64,000 nt of DNA. Source: Gemmatimonadota bacterium. GTDB taxonomy: Bacteria; Gemmatimonadota; Gemmatimonadetes; Longimicrobiales; Gaopeijiaceae. The translations under genes and the position numbers were made by a program. Positions 46,344-55,157 of this stretch are shown in pieces. The stretch spans positions 4,676-68,675 of the forward strand of contig JAGWBP010000003.1 in assembly GCA_021295835.1 (NCBI GenBank), given 5' to 3'. Positions within the stretch are counted from its first letter, which is position 1. Every line of letters begins with the position of its first letter. The notes beneath the pieces were generated by a model. It was given only the letters and a program-made list of their open reading frames with translations. It was not told the DNA's origin and ran no database searches.

Positions 46344-46616
46344 GCCGGGCTGCCTCTGTACGCGATCAACCCCTACCAGCTTCGCAGCTTCGCCCGCTCG
46401 CGAGGATCCCGCGCCAAGACCGACGCCGTCGATGCCCAGACGCTGGCGACCATGGTGGACGCGTTCGCCGACCTGCGCCCGACCGCAGCGGAGTCCCGCA
46501 GCGACCGCGACCTCGCCGAACCCACATGCCCGAGCTCGGCTCGCTCACCGGCCCCTGCGGGTTGCGAGGGGTCCCCAGCCCTCCATACTGCCCTCGGCTC
46601 GGCACTTCATGAATGA
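46344..46616 (+). mobile_element. IS110-family transposase relic
   Basis: About 50 codons from 46344 read AGLPLYAINPYQLRSFARS then GSRAKTDAVDAQTLATMVDAF, which matches the conserved segment of IS110-family (DEDD) transposases around the second acidic residue (family pattern NPxxVRxFAxxxGxxAKTDxIDAxxLA). The N-terminus and the C-terminal serine domain are missing; downstream the frame runs into unrelated sequence and stops at TGA 46614-46616. The end carries a dispersed motif also present at 33221-33282. This is the remnant of an insertion, and it directly adjoins a 5'-truncated gene. Confidence 0.7.
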
Positions 46617-48139
46617 ATGTCCCATCCCACTTCCGAGCGGAAGGATATCGGATCATGTCAGTGTCGGGCTCGCTTCTTCGTCGCCTAGGTGCGGTACACG
46701 CCACGTTGCTCGTCCTTGCGGCCGGGCGGGTCGAGTCGGTCGGCAACGGCAGCGCGACGATCACGGCGACATCGGGTTCGGTGTCGGCAGATTTGGCGGT
46801 CCGCGTGGCCCAGGTGCCAGCGTCGGTCGAGCTGTCTCCGGACTCGCTGGCCTTCGGGGCCATCGGGGACACGGCAACCGTGGTGGTGGCGGTCTCGGAC
46901 GGGAACGGCCACGAGATCAGGGACGCCGCAGTGACATGGTCCAGCGACAACATCGCGGTGGCGGCGGTGGACGACGATGGCGTGGTGAGGGCGACCGGAA
47001 ACGGTGCCACATTCGTGCGTGCCCGGTCCGGCGCCGCAGAGGGTTCGGCATGGGTGAGCGTGGTGCCCGTGGACCGTCATGTGTTGATCCGGCTCTACGA
47101 GGCGACGAGCGGTCCGGAGTGGACCCACAATGAGAACTGGCTGACGGCGGAGCCGATGAGAGACTGGCACGGCGTCAGGGTGGACTCGGGGGGGCGAGTG
47201 ACCGAGTTGGACCTCGGCGATAATGGCCTGGCGGGCGAGATCCCGCCGGAGCTGGGGCAACTCGGCAATTTGCAACGGCTGGACCTCCGCAACAACTACC
47301 TAACGGGCGAGATCCCTCCGGAGCTGGGGCAACTCGCCAACTTGCAATTGCTGAACCTCCGCAACAACGCCCTAACGGGACCGATCCCTCCGGAGCTGGG
47401 ACAACTCGCCAACTTGCAACGGCTGTACCTCAACGATAATGAGCTGACGGGACCGATCCCTCTGGAGCTGGGGCAGCTCGGCAACTTGCAACAGGTGGAC
47501 CTCCGCAACAACTACCTAACGGGTCCGATTCCGCCGGGGCTGGGGCAACTCGCCAAACTGGAATCGCTGTACCTCAACCCCAACGACGGATTGTGCGTGC
47601 CCGGAACCCGAGCGTTCTCCTGGGCCGACACATTGGCCGTGGCGGATTTTTCCTGGTGCAACGAAGCCGACATCGGAGCCCTCGAGATCTTCCACGAATC
47701 GGCGGGCGGGGGTGGATGGCGGCACGACGACAGGTGGTTGGGCAGCGCCGTGCTTGACGACTGGTACGGCGTCGCCGCCGAAGCGGAGCGCGGCCGCGTC
47801 ACCCGGCTGGAGCTGGGCTCCAACGATCTCGACGGCGGTCTCTCGGCCGGCGTGGGTGAGCTGGCCGAGCTACGAACGCTGAAGTTGAACTCGAATCTGG
47901 ATCTTGGCGGGCGGCTGCCTATATCGCTCGCACGCCTGTCGCAACTCGATACCCTGTGGTATGACGGAACGGGGCTCTGCACGCCGACCGACACCGAATT
48001 CTTGCAGTGGCTCCGCGAGCTCGACAGCCATGTCGGCTCGGGTACCGACTGCGGTGCCCTCACACCGACCGCGACGTGCTCGTCGAGTTGTACCGGGCCA
48101 CCGGCGGACCGTCCTGGAATGCGAGTACGAACTGGCTGA
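46613..48139 (+). CDS. Ig-like and leucine-rich-repeat surface protein, truncated and frameshifted (first part)
   Basis: The 508-residue frame starts inside what looks like the end of a bacterial Ig-like (BIG2) domain (RVESVGNGSATITATSGS), followed by a complete one (VELSPDSLAFGAIGDTATVV). An LRR cap (LYEATSGPEWTHNENWL, WHGVRVD) and plant-type 24-residue LRRs (LTGEIPPELGQLANLQ) follow, and later a second, more diverged LRR block. No signal peptide is visible, so the 5' end was probably lost, perhaps with the IS110 event next door. The sequence stays meaningful to about 48060, after which the homologous continuation lies in another frame. Moving from one to the other requires removing two bases in an ACAC stretch. 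It belongs with the next two entries as one ancestral gene. Confidence 0.7.
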   Translation: MNVPSHFRAEGYRIMSVSGSLLRRLGAVHATLLVLAAGRVESVGNGSATITATSGSVSADLAVRVAQVPASVELSPDSLAFGAIGDTATVVVAVSDGNGHEIRDAAVTWSSDNIAVAAVDDDGVVRATGNGATFVRARSGAAEGSAWVSVVPVDRHVLIRLYEATSGPEWTHNENWLTAEPMRDWHGVRVDSGGRVTELDLGDNGLAGEIPPELGQLGNLQRLDLRNNYLTGEIPPELGQLANLQLLNLRNNALTGPIPPELGQLANLQRLYLNDNELTGPIPLELGQLGNLQQVDLRNNYLTGPIPPGLGQLAKLESLYLNPNDGLCVPGTRAFSWADTLAVADFSWCNEADIGALEIFHESAGGGGWRHDDRWLGSAVLDDWYGVAAEAERGRVTRLELGSNDLDGGLSAGVGELAELRTLKLNSNLDLGGRLPISLARLSQLDTLWYDGTGLCTPTDTEFLQWLRELDSHVGSGTDCGALTPTATCSSSCTGPPADRPGMRVRTG

Positions 48140-49914
48140 CGGATAAGCCGTTGAACGACTGGCACGGCGTCAGGGTGGACGCGGGGGGGGGGCACGTGAC
48201 CGAGTTGGGGCTCGGCAACAACGCCCTGACGGGACCGATCCCGCCGGAGCTGGGGAGCCTCGACAGCTTGGAGAGTCTGTACCTCTACGACAACGCCCTG
48301 ACGGGACCGATCCCTCCGGAGCTGGGGAACCTAGACCGCTTGCGGGATCTGAGACTCAACTACAACGCCCTGACGGGTCCGATTCCGCTTTCGCAATGCG
48401 CCCCTGCCGCGGCATACCTGACGCAGGCCGTTCAGTCCCGCGAACACCCGGTTCCGCTGGTCGCGCGCGAGGATGCCCTGCTGCGAGCCTTCGTGACGGC
48501 GGCGAACCCCGGCGGCCACACGATGCCCCGCGTCGTCGCGCGGCTCTACCGCGACGGCGACGAGGTGTACGAGGCGGACATTCCGGCCGGCTCGAACCCG
48601 CTACCGGATTCGATAGACGAGAGCATCCTGAAGGCGTCGGCCAACGCGGTGATTCCGGGCAGGGTGGTGCGGCCGGGGCTGGAGCTGGTCGTCGAGGTTG
48701 ATCCCGACGGTACGCTGCACGACTCGGTGGGCGTGACGAGGCGGATTCCTGCCGACGGACGCCTGGCGATCGAGGTCCTGGAGGCTCCGCGTTTCGACCT
48801 GACCCTGATTCCGTTCCTGTACGAGCCCGATCCCGACTCGTCGATCATCGGGAGGGTCGGGGAGATGGCCGCCGACGAAGACGACCACGACCTGCTCCAG
48901 CAGACCGCCTACCTGCTCGGGGTCGAGGAGATGGACGTGACGGACCATTCGCCCGTGGAAGTCTCGTCGCGAAGTGCGTCCCGAGTGCTCTCCGAGACCG
49001 AGGCGATCCGGGCCCTGGAAGGCGGGACCGGGCACTGGATGGGGATGATGCCCTGGTTCTCGGATGTGGGCGGGGTCGCCTACCTTCCGGGCTGGACCTC
49101 GGCTTCAAGGCCGTATTCGGCTGTCATCGTCCACGAGCTCGGCCACAATTTCAGCCTCCCGCACGCGCCGTGCGGCGGCGCGCCTGGCCCCGACCCCGAC
49201 TTCCCCGACCCGCGCGGCCGCATCGGCGCCTGGGGGTACGCGCTCGACACGGTTGTGAGAAGCCCGTCCGGGAGGTATTTCCGCAAGGGAGAGCTCGTGC
49301 GGCCCTCGGTACCGGACCTGATGTCCTACTGCTACAACCCGGAGTGGATCAGCGACTACTTCTTCGCGAAGGCTCACCGGTACCGCGTCGACACCGAGGG
49401 GGGGGGAAGTGGGGGACGAGCCCCCGGCCCCTCCGGAGCGCTCGCTGCTCCTGTGGGGCGGCGTCGACTCGACCGGGACGCTGCACCTGGAGCCCGCATT
49501 CGTCGTCGTCGCTCCTCCCGCGCTCCCCGAGGCCGCCGGCGACCATGTGATCGAGGGCCGGATCGCCGACGCGAGAGAGGGTGCCGGAGGGTTCGCATTC
49601 GTGCTTCCGGTCCGTCCGGAGTGGGGGGGACAACTGGCTGGGATCACGCTGACGGGGCCGGGAGGTGCGGAAGAGGCGGTGACGCTGGACCGCGCCCCCG
49701 ATGCGCCCATGGCGATCCACCGGGACCGGCGAACCGGCGAGGTGCGGGCGATACTCAGGGGCGAGCGGGCACTGGGCGGCGCCCCTGCAGGAACGGAGGT
49801 GCTGCGCAGCCGGGGGATACCCGGTCCGGAGGCCTGGCGGCGATGACGGATCGGCAGCGGGCCCCGGCCCTGTCGTCCACGTCGCTCATGGTGGCAATAC
49901 CTGGGGCAACCTGA
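48007..49914 (+). CDS. LRR/zinc-metalloprotease surface protein, frameshifted middle part
   Basis: This frame becomes meaningful near 48077 (DRDVLVELYRATGG, again an LRR cap). It carries three LRRs and then a large domain ending in a metzincin-like zinc site HELGHNFSLPH at about 49132-49164, which fits HExxHxxxxxH, with PDLMSYCYNPEWISDYFF downstream, where the methionine could be a Met-turn. At the nine-G run 49398-49406 the homologous sequence moves to another frame (see next entry), and the remaining 170 residues here are probably nonsense. With eight or eleven G the frame would be restored. The product was probably a secreted LRR-protease. Confidence 0.65.
   Translation: MAPRARQPCRLGYRLRCPHTDRDVLVELYRATGGPSWNASTNWLTDKPLNDWHGVRVDAGGGHVTELGLGNNALTGPIPPELGSLDSLESLYLYDNALTGPIPPELGNLDRLRDLRLNYNALTGPIPLSQCAPAAAYLTQAVQSREHPVPLVAREDALLRAFVTAANPGGHTMPRVVARLYRDGDEVYEADIPAGSNPLPDSIDESILKASANAVIPGRVVRPGLELVVEVDPDGTLHDSVGVTRRIPADGRLAIEVLEAPRFDLTLIPFLYEPDPDSSIIGRVGEMAADEDDHDLLQQTAYLLGVEEMDVTDHSPVEVSSRSASRVLSETEAIRALEGGTGHWMGMMPWFSDVGGVAYLPGWTSASRPYSAVIVHELGHNFSLPHAPCGGAPGPDPDFPDPRGRIGAWGYALDTVVRSPSGRYFRKGELVRPSVPDLMSYCYNPEWISDYFFAKAHRYRVDTEGGGSGGRAPGPSGALAAPVGRRRLDRDAAPGARIRRRRSSRAPRGRRRPCDRGPDRRRERGCRRVRIRASGPSGVGGTTGWDHADGAGRCGRGGDAGPRPRCAHGDPPGPANRRGAGDTQGRAGTGRRPCRNGGAAQPGDTRSGGLAAMTDRQRAPALSSTSLMVAIPGAT
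49409..49846 (+). pseudogene. C-terminal part of the frameshifted LRR-metalloprotease
   Basis: This frame reads GDEPPAPPERSLLLWGGVDS, then TGTLHLEPAFVVVAPPALPE and LPVRPEWGGQLAGITLTGP, a plausible beta-rich C-terminal domain continuing the protease frame that ends at the G tract. It has no ribosome-binding site of its own and ends with a proper stop at 49846. It is listed separately because it is out of frame with the preceding part; together the three pieces represent one gene. Confidence 0.6.
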
Positions 49915-50018
49915 TAGCTTGCCCTACCGATCGACAATGCCCAGCGGCTGGCCGGTGTGCCGCATTCACTCAATCGGGCGGCTCCGGGCGGTCGCCGCAG
50001 CCCAATGGCGAGGGTCAG

Positions 50019-50222
50019 ATGAATACGGTGGATGAGAACGGCTTCACCGAGTGCCGCAAGTGCGGTGACGGCGTACTCCTGCCCATGTCCGACTATGGGC
50101 GCGACGGCGCGCCGATTCGGTACAAGGCGTGGGTCTGCTCGAATCCGGATTGCGGGTTCAACATCCGCATCGACAACGGCGAGATCACCTTCGGACGGTC
50201 GATCGGACAGAGCTACAAGTAG
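50019..50222 (+). CDS. Small zinc-ribbon protein
   Basis: The 67-residue protein has four cysteines arranged as a zinc ribbon: CRKCG at residues 12-16 and CSNPDCGF near 40-47. The rest is polar, with DNGEITFG near the C-terminus. The ATG at 50019 follows a GAGGGT stretch. Similar tiny zinc-ribbon proteins are common, but no function is known to me. It lies 59 bases before nnrD on the same strand, and its codon bias fits the genome. Confidence 0.72.
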   Translation: MNTVDENGFTECRKCGDGVLLPMSDYGRDGAPIRYKAWVCSNPDCGFNIRIDNGEITFGRSIGQSYK

Positions 50223-50281
50223 CCGTGGGCTCGGGTAGCGCCGTGGGAGGAGTGCCTGCGGGGTGCTATGGAAGGGCCGCC

Positions 50282-51817
50282 GTGCTGGCCCCGACGGCCG
50301 AGCAGGCCGCAGCCCTCGACCACGACGCGACCTCCCGGCGCGGCGTGCCTCAGCCGGCTCTGATGGAGAATGCGGGGCGGCAGGCCGCGCTCCTCGTCGG
50401 GTGCCTCTTTCCCAGGGGCCGGGTGGTGGGGCTCGTCGGGGCGGGGAACAACGGGGGCGACGCGCTGGTTGCGCTGAGGACCTTGGCGGCGTGGGGCAGG
50501 GAGGTGGCCGCGCTCCTGGTGGGAAGGCGGTCCGCTGGCGAGGGGGTGCTTCACGGGTGGGAGATCGAGCGCCTTGCCCTCGGTAGTGGAAACGCGGACG
50601 TCCCGAGCGTTGCAGCGATCCTCGCCGGCGCAGGGGTGCTCCTCGACGGTCTGCTGGGGACGGGTGCCAGGGGCGCGCCCAGGGACGACTACGCCGAGCT
50701 CATTCGCGCAGCCAACGGCTCGGCCGCCGCCCGGGTATCGCTGGACGCACCCTCTGGAGTCGACTGCACGAGCGGCGGCGTACCCGGCGAATCGGTGAAG
50801 GCCGACGTCACCGTGGCCTTCGGCTGGCCGAAGCTCGGCACGCTGCTGCACCCGGCGCGGGAGCGGTGCGGAAGGATCGTGGCGGTGGAGATCGGTTTTC
50901 CCCCAGGTGGTGGGGAGGGGTGGGCGCGGGTCGTCACACCGGGGTGGGCCTCTGCGCACTCGCCCCGGCGAAGCGCCGATACCCACAAGAACGAGGTCGG
51001 TGCGCTCGCCCTGGTCGCCGGAGCGAAGATGCCGGGAGCGGCGGTCTTGGCAGCGCGCTCGGCTTATCGGTGCGGCGCGGGCCTTGTGCGGGTGTGCACC
51101 TCAAGGGAGAGCAGGAACATCGTGGCGAGCGTGCCCGAGGCCATCTTCGTGGACGCTGCGGACGATCGGGCGCTCCAGGACGCGGTGGAGAGGAGCGCCG
51201 CCCTGGCGATCGGGCCGGGCATCGGCACCGGGGGCCGGGCCAGACGCCAGCTCGAGGTGGCGCTCGGCGGACGCGTAGCGCGTCCGGCTGCGATCGACGC
51301 CGATGCCCTCACGCTGCTGGCCGAAGGCGGCCGGTTCGCCGCCTCCCACCTTGCCGGATGCGTCGTCACCCCCCATCCAGGCGAGATGGCCCGCCTGCTG
51401 GGTCGCCCGGTCGCCGAGATCCAGAGCGACCGAGTCGCGGCTGCCACTGGTTTCGCTCGCTCCCAGGGAGTCGCGACCCTCCTCAAGGGGACGCCGTCGA
51501 TCGTGGCGGGCCCGGAGGGCGAGGTGCTGATCGCCGCTCACGAGCAGCCCTCGGCGCTGGCGGTGGCAGGGATGGGGGATGTGCTGACCGGTGCCGTCGG
51601 GTCGTTCCTGGCGCAGGGGGTGGCCCCGGTGACGGCCGCCGGCCTGGCGCTTCATCTGACCGGCACCGAGGCGACGCGCGATGGTCTGGGCTCGGCGCTC
51701 ACGCCCTCCGACGCCATCGAGGCGATTCCCCGGGCTCTGGCCGCCCGCGGCCCGGGGGCCACCGATCTGCCCTTCCCCTTCGTCACCTTCGACCAGCGAC
51801 CCTCTCGCCACCACTGA
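50282..51817 (+). CDS. nnrD: Bifunctional NAD(P)H-hydrate repair enzyme (epimerase/dehydratase)
   Basis: This enzyme repairs hydrated NADH and NADPH. The 511-residue protein joins an N-terminal epimerase domain (MENAGRQAALLV, GAGNNGGDALVALRTLAAWG, DAPSGVDCTSG) to a C-terminal ADP/ATP-dependent dehydratase domain (KNEVGALALVAGAKMPGAAV, TPHPGEMARLLG, LKGTPSIVAGPEG, GMGDVLTGAVGSFLAQG). I chose the GTG at 50282, which has GGAAGGG about seven bases upstream and leads straight into the conserved domain; longer readings run into the zinc-ribbon gene. It is followed seven bases later by thiL. Confidence 0.92.
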   Translation: MLAPTAEQAAALDHDATSRRGVPQPALMENAGRQAALLVGCLFPRGRVVGLVGAGNNGGDALVALRTLAAWGREVAALLVGRRSAGEGVLHGWEIERLALGSGNADVPSVAAILAGAGVLLDGLLGTGARGAPRDDYAELIRAANGSAAARVSLDAPSGVDCTSGGVPGESVKADVTVAFGWPKLGTLLHPARERCGRIVAVEIGFPPGGGEGWARVVTPGWASAHSPRRSADTHKNEVGALALVAGAKMPGAAVLAARSAYRCGAGLVRVCTSRESRNIVASVPEAIFVDAADDRALQDAVERSAALAIGPGIGTGGRARRQLEVALGGRVARPAAIDADALTLLAEGGRFAASHLAGCVVTPHPGEMARLLGRPVAEIQSDRVAAATGFARSQGVATLLKGTPSIVAGPEGEVLIAAHEQPSALAVAGMGDVLTGAVGSFLAQGVAPVTAAGLALHLTGTEATRDGLGSALTPSDAIEAIPRALAARGPGATDLPFPFVTFDQRPSRHH

Positions 51818-51824
51818 AGGGCCC

Positions 51825-52784
51825 ATGACCGGTCCACGGCTTGGCGAGGCGGAGATAGTCGAGCGCCTGGTCCAGATCGGATGGAAGGGGAGCCGGGCCG
51901 TTCGCCTCGGCCCCGGCGATGACGCGGCCTTTCTCCGTGGCGGCGTGGTGATCTCCACCGACCTGGCCGTCGAGGGTGTGCACTTCCGCCTCGACTGGAT
52001 CGACGCGGAGGGGGCTGGCTTCCGCGCCGCCGCCGCCGCCCTCAGCGACATAGCGGCGATGGGGGCGAAGCCCGAGGTGCTCCTGGTCTCGCTCGCCGTG
52101 CCCCCTTCCTCGCCAGAGCTTGCCGAGAGCGTGCAACGGGGGGTCGCCTCGGCCGCCGACCGGGTAGAGGTTGCGATTGTTGGCGGCGACCTGAGCCGCA
52201 CCCCCGGCCCGGTTGTTGTCGATGTCGTCGCGGTGGGCCGTGCGCACGCGGTCGTAACTCGGAGTGGCGCCCGGCCGGGCCACGCCGTCTGGGTGACGGG
52301 GGCGCTCGGGGGCGCGGCCGCAGCGGTCGCGGCCTGGTCGGATGGTCGCTCTCCCCATCCAGCCGCCCGCGGTCGCTTCGCCTCTCCCCCCAACCGCGTT
52401 CCCGTGGCGCTGGAGCTGGCCCGGAAAGGTCTCGCGCGCTCGATGATCGACATCTCGGACGGCCTCGTCGTCGACACCGGGCGCGTTGCGAAGGCCTCCT
52501 GCGCCCTGCTTGCGTTGCGCCGAGAGCTCGTGCCCGTACACCCCGGCGCGGAGGGGGACTTGAAGCTGGCGCTACAAGGGGGCGAAGATTATGAACTGAT
52601 GTTTACGGCTCCTCCCGGGGCCGAGGCGAGGATTGTGGCGATTGGAGAGGAGGTCCAGGTGCCGCTGACCCGGATCGGATCGGTCCGCGAGGGCGAGGGC
52701 GTGGTTGTGGAGGACGCCTCGGGCGCACGCATGGAGGTCGGGTGCGGGGGCTTCGACCACTTTGCCGATGGCCCCGCCGAGTAG
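51825..52784 (+). CDS. thiL: Thiamine-monophosphate kinase
   Basis: ThiL phosphorylates thiamine monophosphate to the active diphosphate cofactor. The 319-residue protein shows the family motifs LGPGDDAAFLRGGVVISTD near residue 25, HFRLDWID, AAALSDIAAMGAKP, GGDLSRTPG, ISDGLVVDTGRVAKA and LQGGEDYELMFT. The ATG at 51825 is seven bases after nnrD. Its end overlaps plsC by 17 bases. The other thiamine pathway genes are not in the window. Confidence 0.94.
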   Translation: MTGPRLGEAEIVERLVQIGWKGSRAVRLGPGDDAAFLRGGVVISTDLAVEGVHFRLDWIDAEGAGFRAAAAALSDIAAMGAKPEVLLVSLAVPPSSPELAESVQRGVASAADRVEVAIVGGDLSRTPGPVVVDVVAVGRAHAVVTRSGARPGHAVWVTGALGGAAAAVAAWSDGRSPHPAARGRFASPPNRVPVALELARKGLARSMIDISDGLVVDTGRVAKASCALLALRRELVPVHPGAEGDLKLALQGGEDYELMFTAPPGAEARIVAIGEEVQVPLTRIGSVREGEGVVVEDASGARMEVGCGGFDHFADGPAE

Positions 52785-53523
52785 CGCGGTGTTCCTCCAG
52801 TACCTGCGGGCCTACGGGTCTATGATCGCGGCGACGGCGTACTATGGCGGGCGCGCCTTCGCGAGGTATGTCGTGCTCGGCAAGCCCCGGATGGCCTCGG
52901 GAGACGAGGTGACCAGCCAATGGAGTTCGCTATGCATGCGCGGGGCGCGTGTCCGCGTGGTTGTGAGGAATCGCGAGCGGCTCGAGACCGGGTCGGGGAA
53001 GGTCCTCGTCTCGAATCACCGGAGCTGGTTCGACATCTTCGCGCTGAGCGTCCTGCTGAAGCGTCGCTTCGGCTTCGTGGGCAAGCAGGAGCTCTCCCGC
53101 GTCCCGCTCCTCGGCACGGTCTGGCAGCGGGTAGGGCACATCGCGATCGACCGTTCGAACCGTGCGGCGGCGATCGCCTCGATGGAGCGCTCGGTCGCGA
53201 TCCTGCGCGACGGCTGGACGATCGTGCTCTTCCCCGAGGGCACACGCTCCCGGGACGGCCAGGTGGCCAGGTTCAAGAAGGGTGCCGTCGTGATGGCGAT
53301 CAACTCCCAGGTTCCGCTCCTCCCCGTCTCGATATGCGGCTCGGGGCGGGTGATGAGGAAGGGCGACTGGAGGGTGCGCCAGGGGGAGATCAGGATCGCG
53401 ATCGGCGAGCCGATCAGCACCGAGGGGCTGACGGTTGGGAGCCGACACGAGCTGGCCGAGAGATGCCGAAGCGAGGTGGTGCGGCTCCTGGAGGAGGAGC
53501 GGGGGCGCGAGTGTCCGAGGTAG
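52768..53523 (+). CDS. plsC: 1-acyl-sn-glycerol-3-phosphate acyltransferase
   Basis: PlsC adds the second acyl chain to lysophosphatidic acid in phospholipid synthesis. The 251-residue protein has the acyltransferase motifs VSNHRSWFDIF (the NHxxxxD class) near residue 82 and LFPEGTRSRDG near 155, plus VGKQELSRVPLLG between them. A hydrophobic segment near the start would hold it at the membrane. It overlaps thiL at its start and eno at its end by 13 bases. Confidence 0.92.
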   Translation: MAPPSSAVFLQYLRAYGSMIAATAYYGGRAFARYVVLGKPRMASGDEVTSQWSSLCMRGARVRVVVRNRERLETGSGKVLVSNHRSWFDIFALSVLLKRRFGFVGKQELSRVPLLGTVWQRVGHIAIDRSNRAAAIASMERSVAILRDGWTIVLFPEGTRSRDGQVARFKKGAVVMAINSQVPLLPVSICGSGRVMRKGDWRVRQGEIRIAIGEPISTEGLTVGSRHELAERCRSEVVRLLEEERGRECPR

Positions 53524-54785
53524 CCGAGGTCCTGGGGCGCGAGATCCTGGATTCGCGCGGCAATCCGACCGTCGAGGCCGAGGTGCGCCTGCAGTCGGGC
53601 AGCGTGGGGCGAGCGGCAGTGCCCAGCGGCGCCTCGACGGGACGCCACGAGGCGGTCGAGCTGCGCGACGGAGACCGGGGCCGGTTCCTGGGCCAGGGCG
53701 TCCTCGGCGCAGTTCGCAACGTCGAGACCGAACTCTGCCTGTCGGTGGTCGGACGCGAGGCATCGGATCAGGAGGCGATCGACCGGGCATTGATCGAGGC
53801 CGACGGGACGCCCGACAAGGGACGACTGGGTGCCAACGCCCTCCTCGCGGTCTCGCTGGCTGTTGCCCGAGCGGCGGCGGGGGAGCAGGGAGTGCCCCTC
53901 TACCGCTACCTTGGCGGCGAGGAGGCGCGGATTCTGCCGGTGCCGATGATGAACATCCTGAACGGGGGTGCGCACGCCTCCAACAGCGTCGACATCCAGG
54001 AGTTCATGGTTGTTCCTCACGGTGCCGAGACCTTCGACGAGGGTCTCCGCATGGGGACCGAGATCTTCCACGCGCTCGCCCAGGTGCTCCACTCCGCCGG
54101 GAAGGGCACCACGGTGGGCGACGAGGGCGGCTTCGCTCCCGATCTGGACTCCAACCTCAAGGCTGTCGAGATGGTGATGCGTGCGATCGAGACGGCCGGA
54201 TACCGACCGGGCGAGGACGCCATGCTGGCGGTGGATGCGGCCGCCACCGAGCTCCACGAAGGGGGTGCGTACGCCTTCCGGGGCGCGGGCACAATCCGCT
54301 CGACCGACGAGATGATCGCCCACTGGGAGGAGATGGCCGCCCGCTTCCCGCTCGCCAGCCTCGAGGACCCGCTCGAGGAGGACGACTGGGAGGGTTGGGC
54401 CGAGCTGACGAGGCGGATCGGCGACCGCTGCCAGGTTGTGGGCGACGACCTCTTCGCCACCAACCCTAGGCGTCTGGAGAGGGGCATCGTCGAGCGCTCG
54501 GCGAATGCCATCCTGGTCAAGGTGAACCAGATCGGCACGCTGACCGAGGCGGTCGAGGCGATCTCGGCAGCCGAACGGGCAGGGTGGGGAAGGGTCGTGT
54601 CGCACCGCTCGGGCGAGACCGAGGACACCTTCATCGCGGATCTGGCGGTGGCCACCGGAGCGGGGCAGATCAAGACCGGGGCACCCAGCCGAAGCGATCG
54701 CGTCGCGAAGTACAACCAACTATTGCGGATTCAGCATGAGTTGGGCGCGCGGGCGTTGTACGGCGAGAGGGCGGCGCGGCGATGA
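53511..54785 (+). CDS. eno: Enolase
   Basis: Enolase converts 2-phosphoglycerate to phosphoenolpyruvate. The 424-residue protein contains REILDSRGNPTVEAEV at the start, PSGASTGRHEAVELRDGD, PMMNILNGGAHASN, GDEGGFAPDL, the catalytic-region LEDPLEEDDWEGW, VGDDLFATN, LVKVNQIGTLTE and SHRSGETEDTFIADLAV, all family signatures. The GTG start at 53511 lies within the end of plsC. It overlaps the next gene by four bases. Confidence 0.97.
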   Translation: MSEVAEVLGREILDSRGNPTVEAEVRLQSGSVGRAAVPSGASTGRHEAVELRDGDRGRFLGQGVLGAVRNVETELCLSVVGREASDQEAIDRALIEADGTPDKGRLGANALLAVSLAVARAAAGEQGVPLYRYLGGEEARILPVPMMNILNGGAHASNSVDIQEFMVVPHGAETFDEGLRMGTEIFHALAQVLHSAGKGTTVGDEGGFAPDLDSNLKAVEMVMRAIETAGYRPGEDAMLAVDAAATELHEGGAYAFRGAGTIRSTDEMIAHWEEMAARFPLASLEDPLEEDDWEGWAELTRRIGDRCQVVGDDLFATNPRRLERGIVERSANAILVKVNQIGTLTEAVEAISAAERAGWGRVVSHRSGETEDTFIADLAVATGAGQIKTGAPSRSDRVAKYNQLLRIQHELGARALYGERAARR

Positions 54786-55105
54786 GGCTTTGGCGAGCGG
54801 CTGCGGCGGTGGTGCTGCTGGGCACCGCTGGCTATGTGGGCGTCATGGGGGGCGAGCACTCGCTCATCGATGCGCGCCGCGCCGACTCGGAGCTGGAGAG
54901 GATGAAGGCCGAGCTCCTGGCGTCCCAGGCCCGAAACGACTCCCTCGCCTTTCGGATCGACTCGCTCCTCCACGACGACGGGGCTCTGGAGCGCCTCGCG
55001 AGGGAGCGCTATGGCTTCATCAGGGACGGCGAGTACCTGTACCGAATGTCGGTGTCAGATAATGACAACGCTACATTACATAATGTAAAGCTGGATTGTC
55101 ACTAA
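54782..55105 (+). CDS. FtsB/DivIC-like septum formation initiator
   Basis: The 107-residue protein has one N-terminal membrane helix (about residues 5-23), then a coiled coil (DSELERMKAELLASQARNDS) and the characteristic ERLARERYGFIRDGEYLYR segment of FtsB/DivIC proteins, which bridge early and late divisome components. It follows eno with an ATGA overlap, the usual location of ftsB in many bacteria. The last 15 residues are encoded across an AT-rich inverted repeat and look unconserved. Confidence 0.85.
   Translation: MRLWRAAAAVVLLGTAGYVGVMGGEHSLIDARRADSELERMKAELLASQARNDSLAFRIDSLLHDDGALERLARERYGFIRDGEYLYRMSVSDNDNATLHNVKLDCH
55072..55087. repeat. AT-rich inverted repeat in the end of the ftsB-like gene
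   Basis: TACATT and AATGTA are perfect 6-base arms around ACAT. In this GC-rich genome an AT-rich palindrome is conspicuous. It lacks a U tract, so it is not a standard terminator; it could be a protein-binding site or a decayed insertion. Confidence 0.5.
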
Positions 55106-55120
55106 AGCGACTGAGTTCGG

Positions 55121-55157
55121 GCTGTTGGCCTAGTCGCCCGCTGTTGGCTAGTCGCCC
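55121..55157. repeat. Imperfect tandem duplication at the convergent ftsB/slipin junction
   Basis: Two copies of GCTGTTGGC(C)TAGTCGCCC, 19 and 18 bases long, lie side by side. The second copy contains the stop codon of the minus-strand slipin gene (55148-55150), so the first copy is a duplication just past the gene end. It probably arose by slippage. Confidence 0.8.

Noticed and set aside
47200..48380. LRR repeats as a DNA repeat array
   Set aside because: The near-identical 72-base units encode leucine-rich repeats in frame, so they are a protein repeat and not a separate element.
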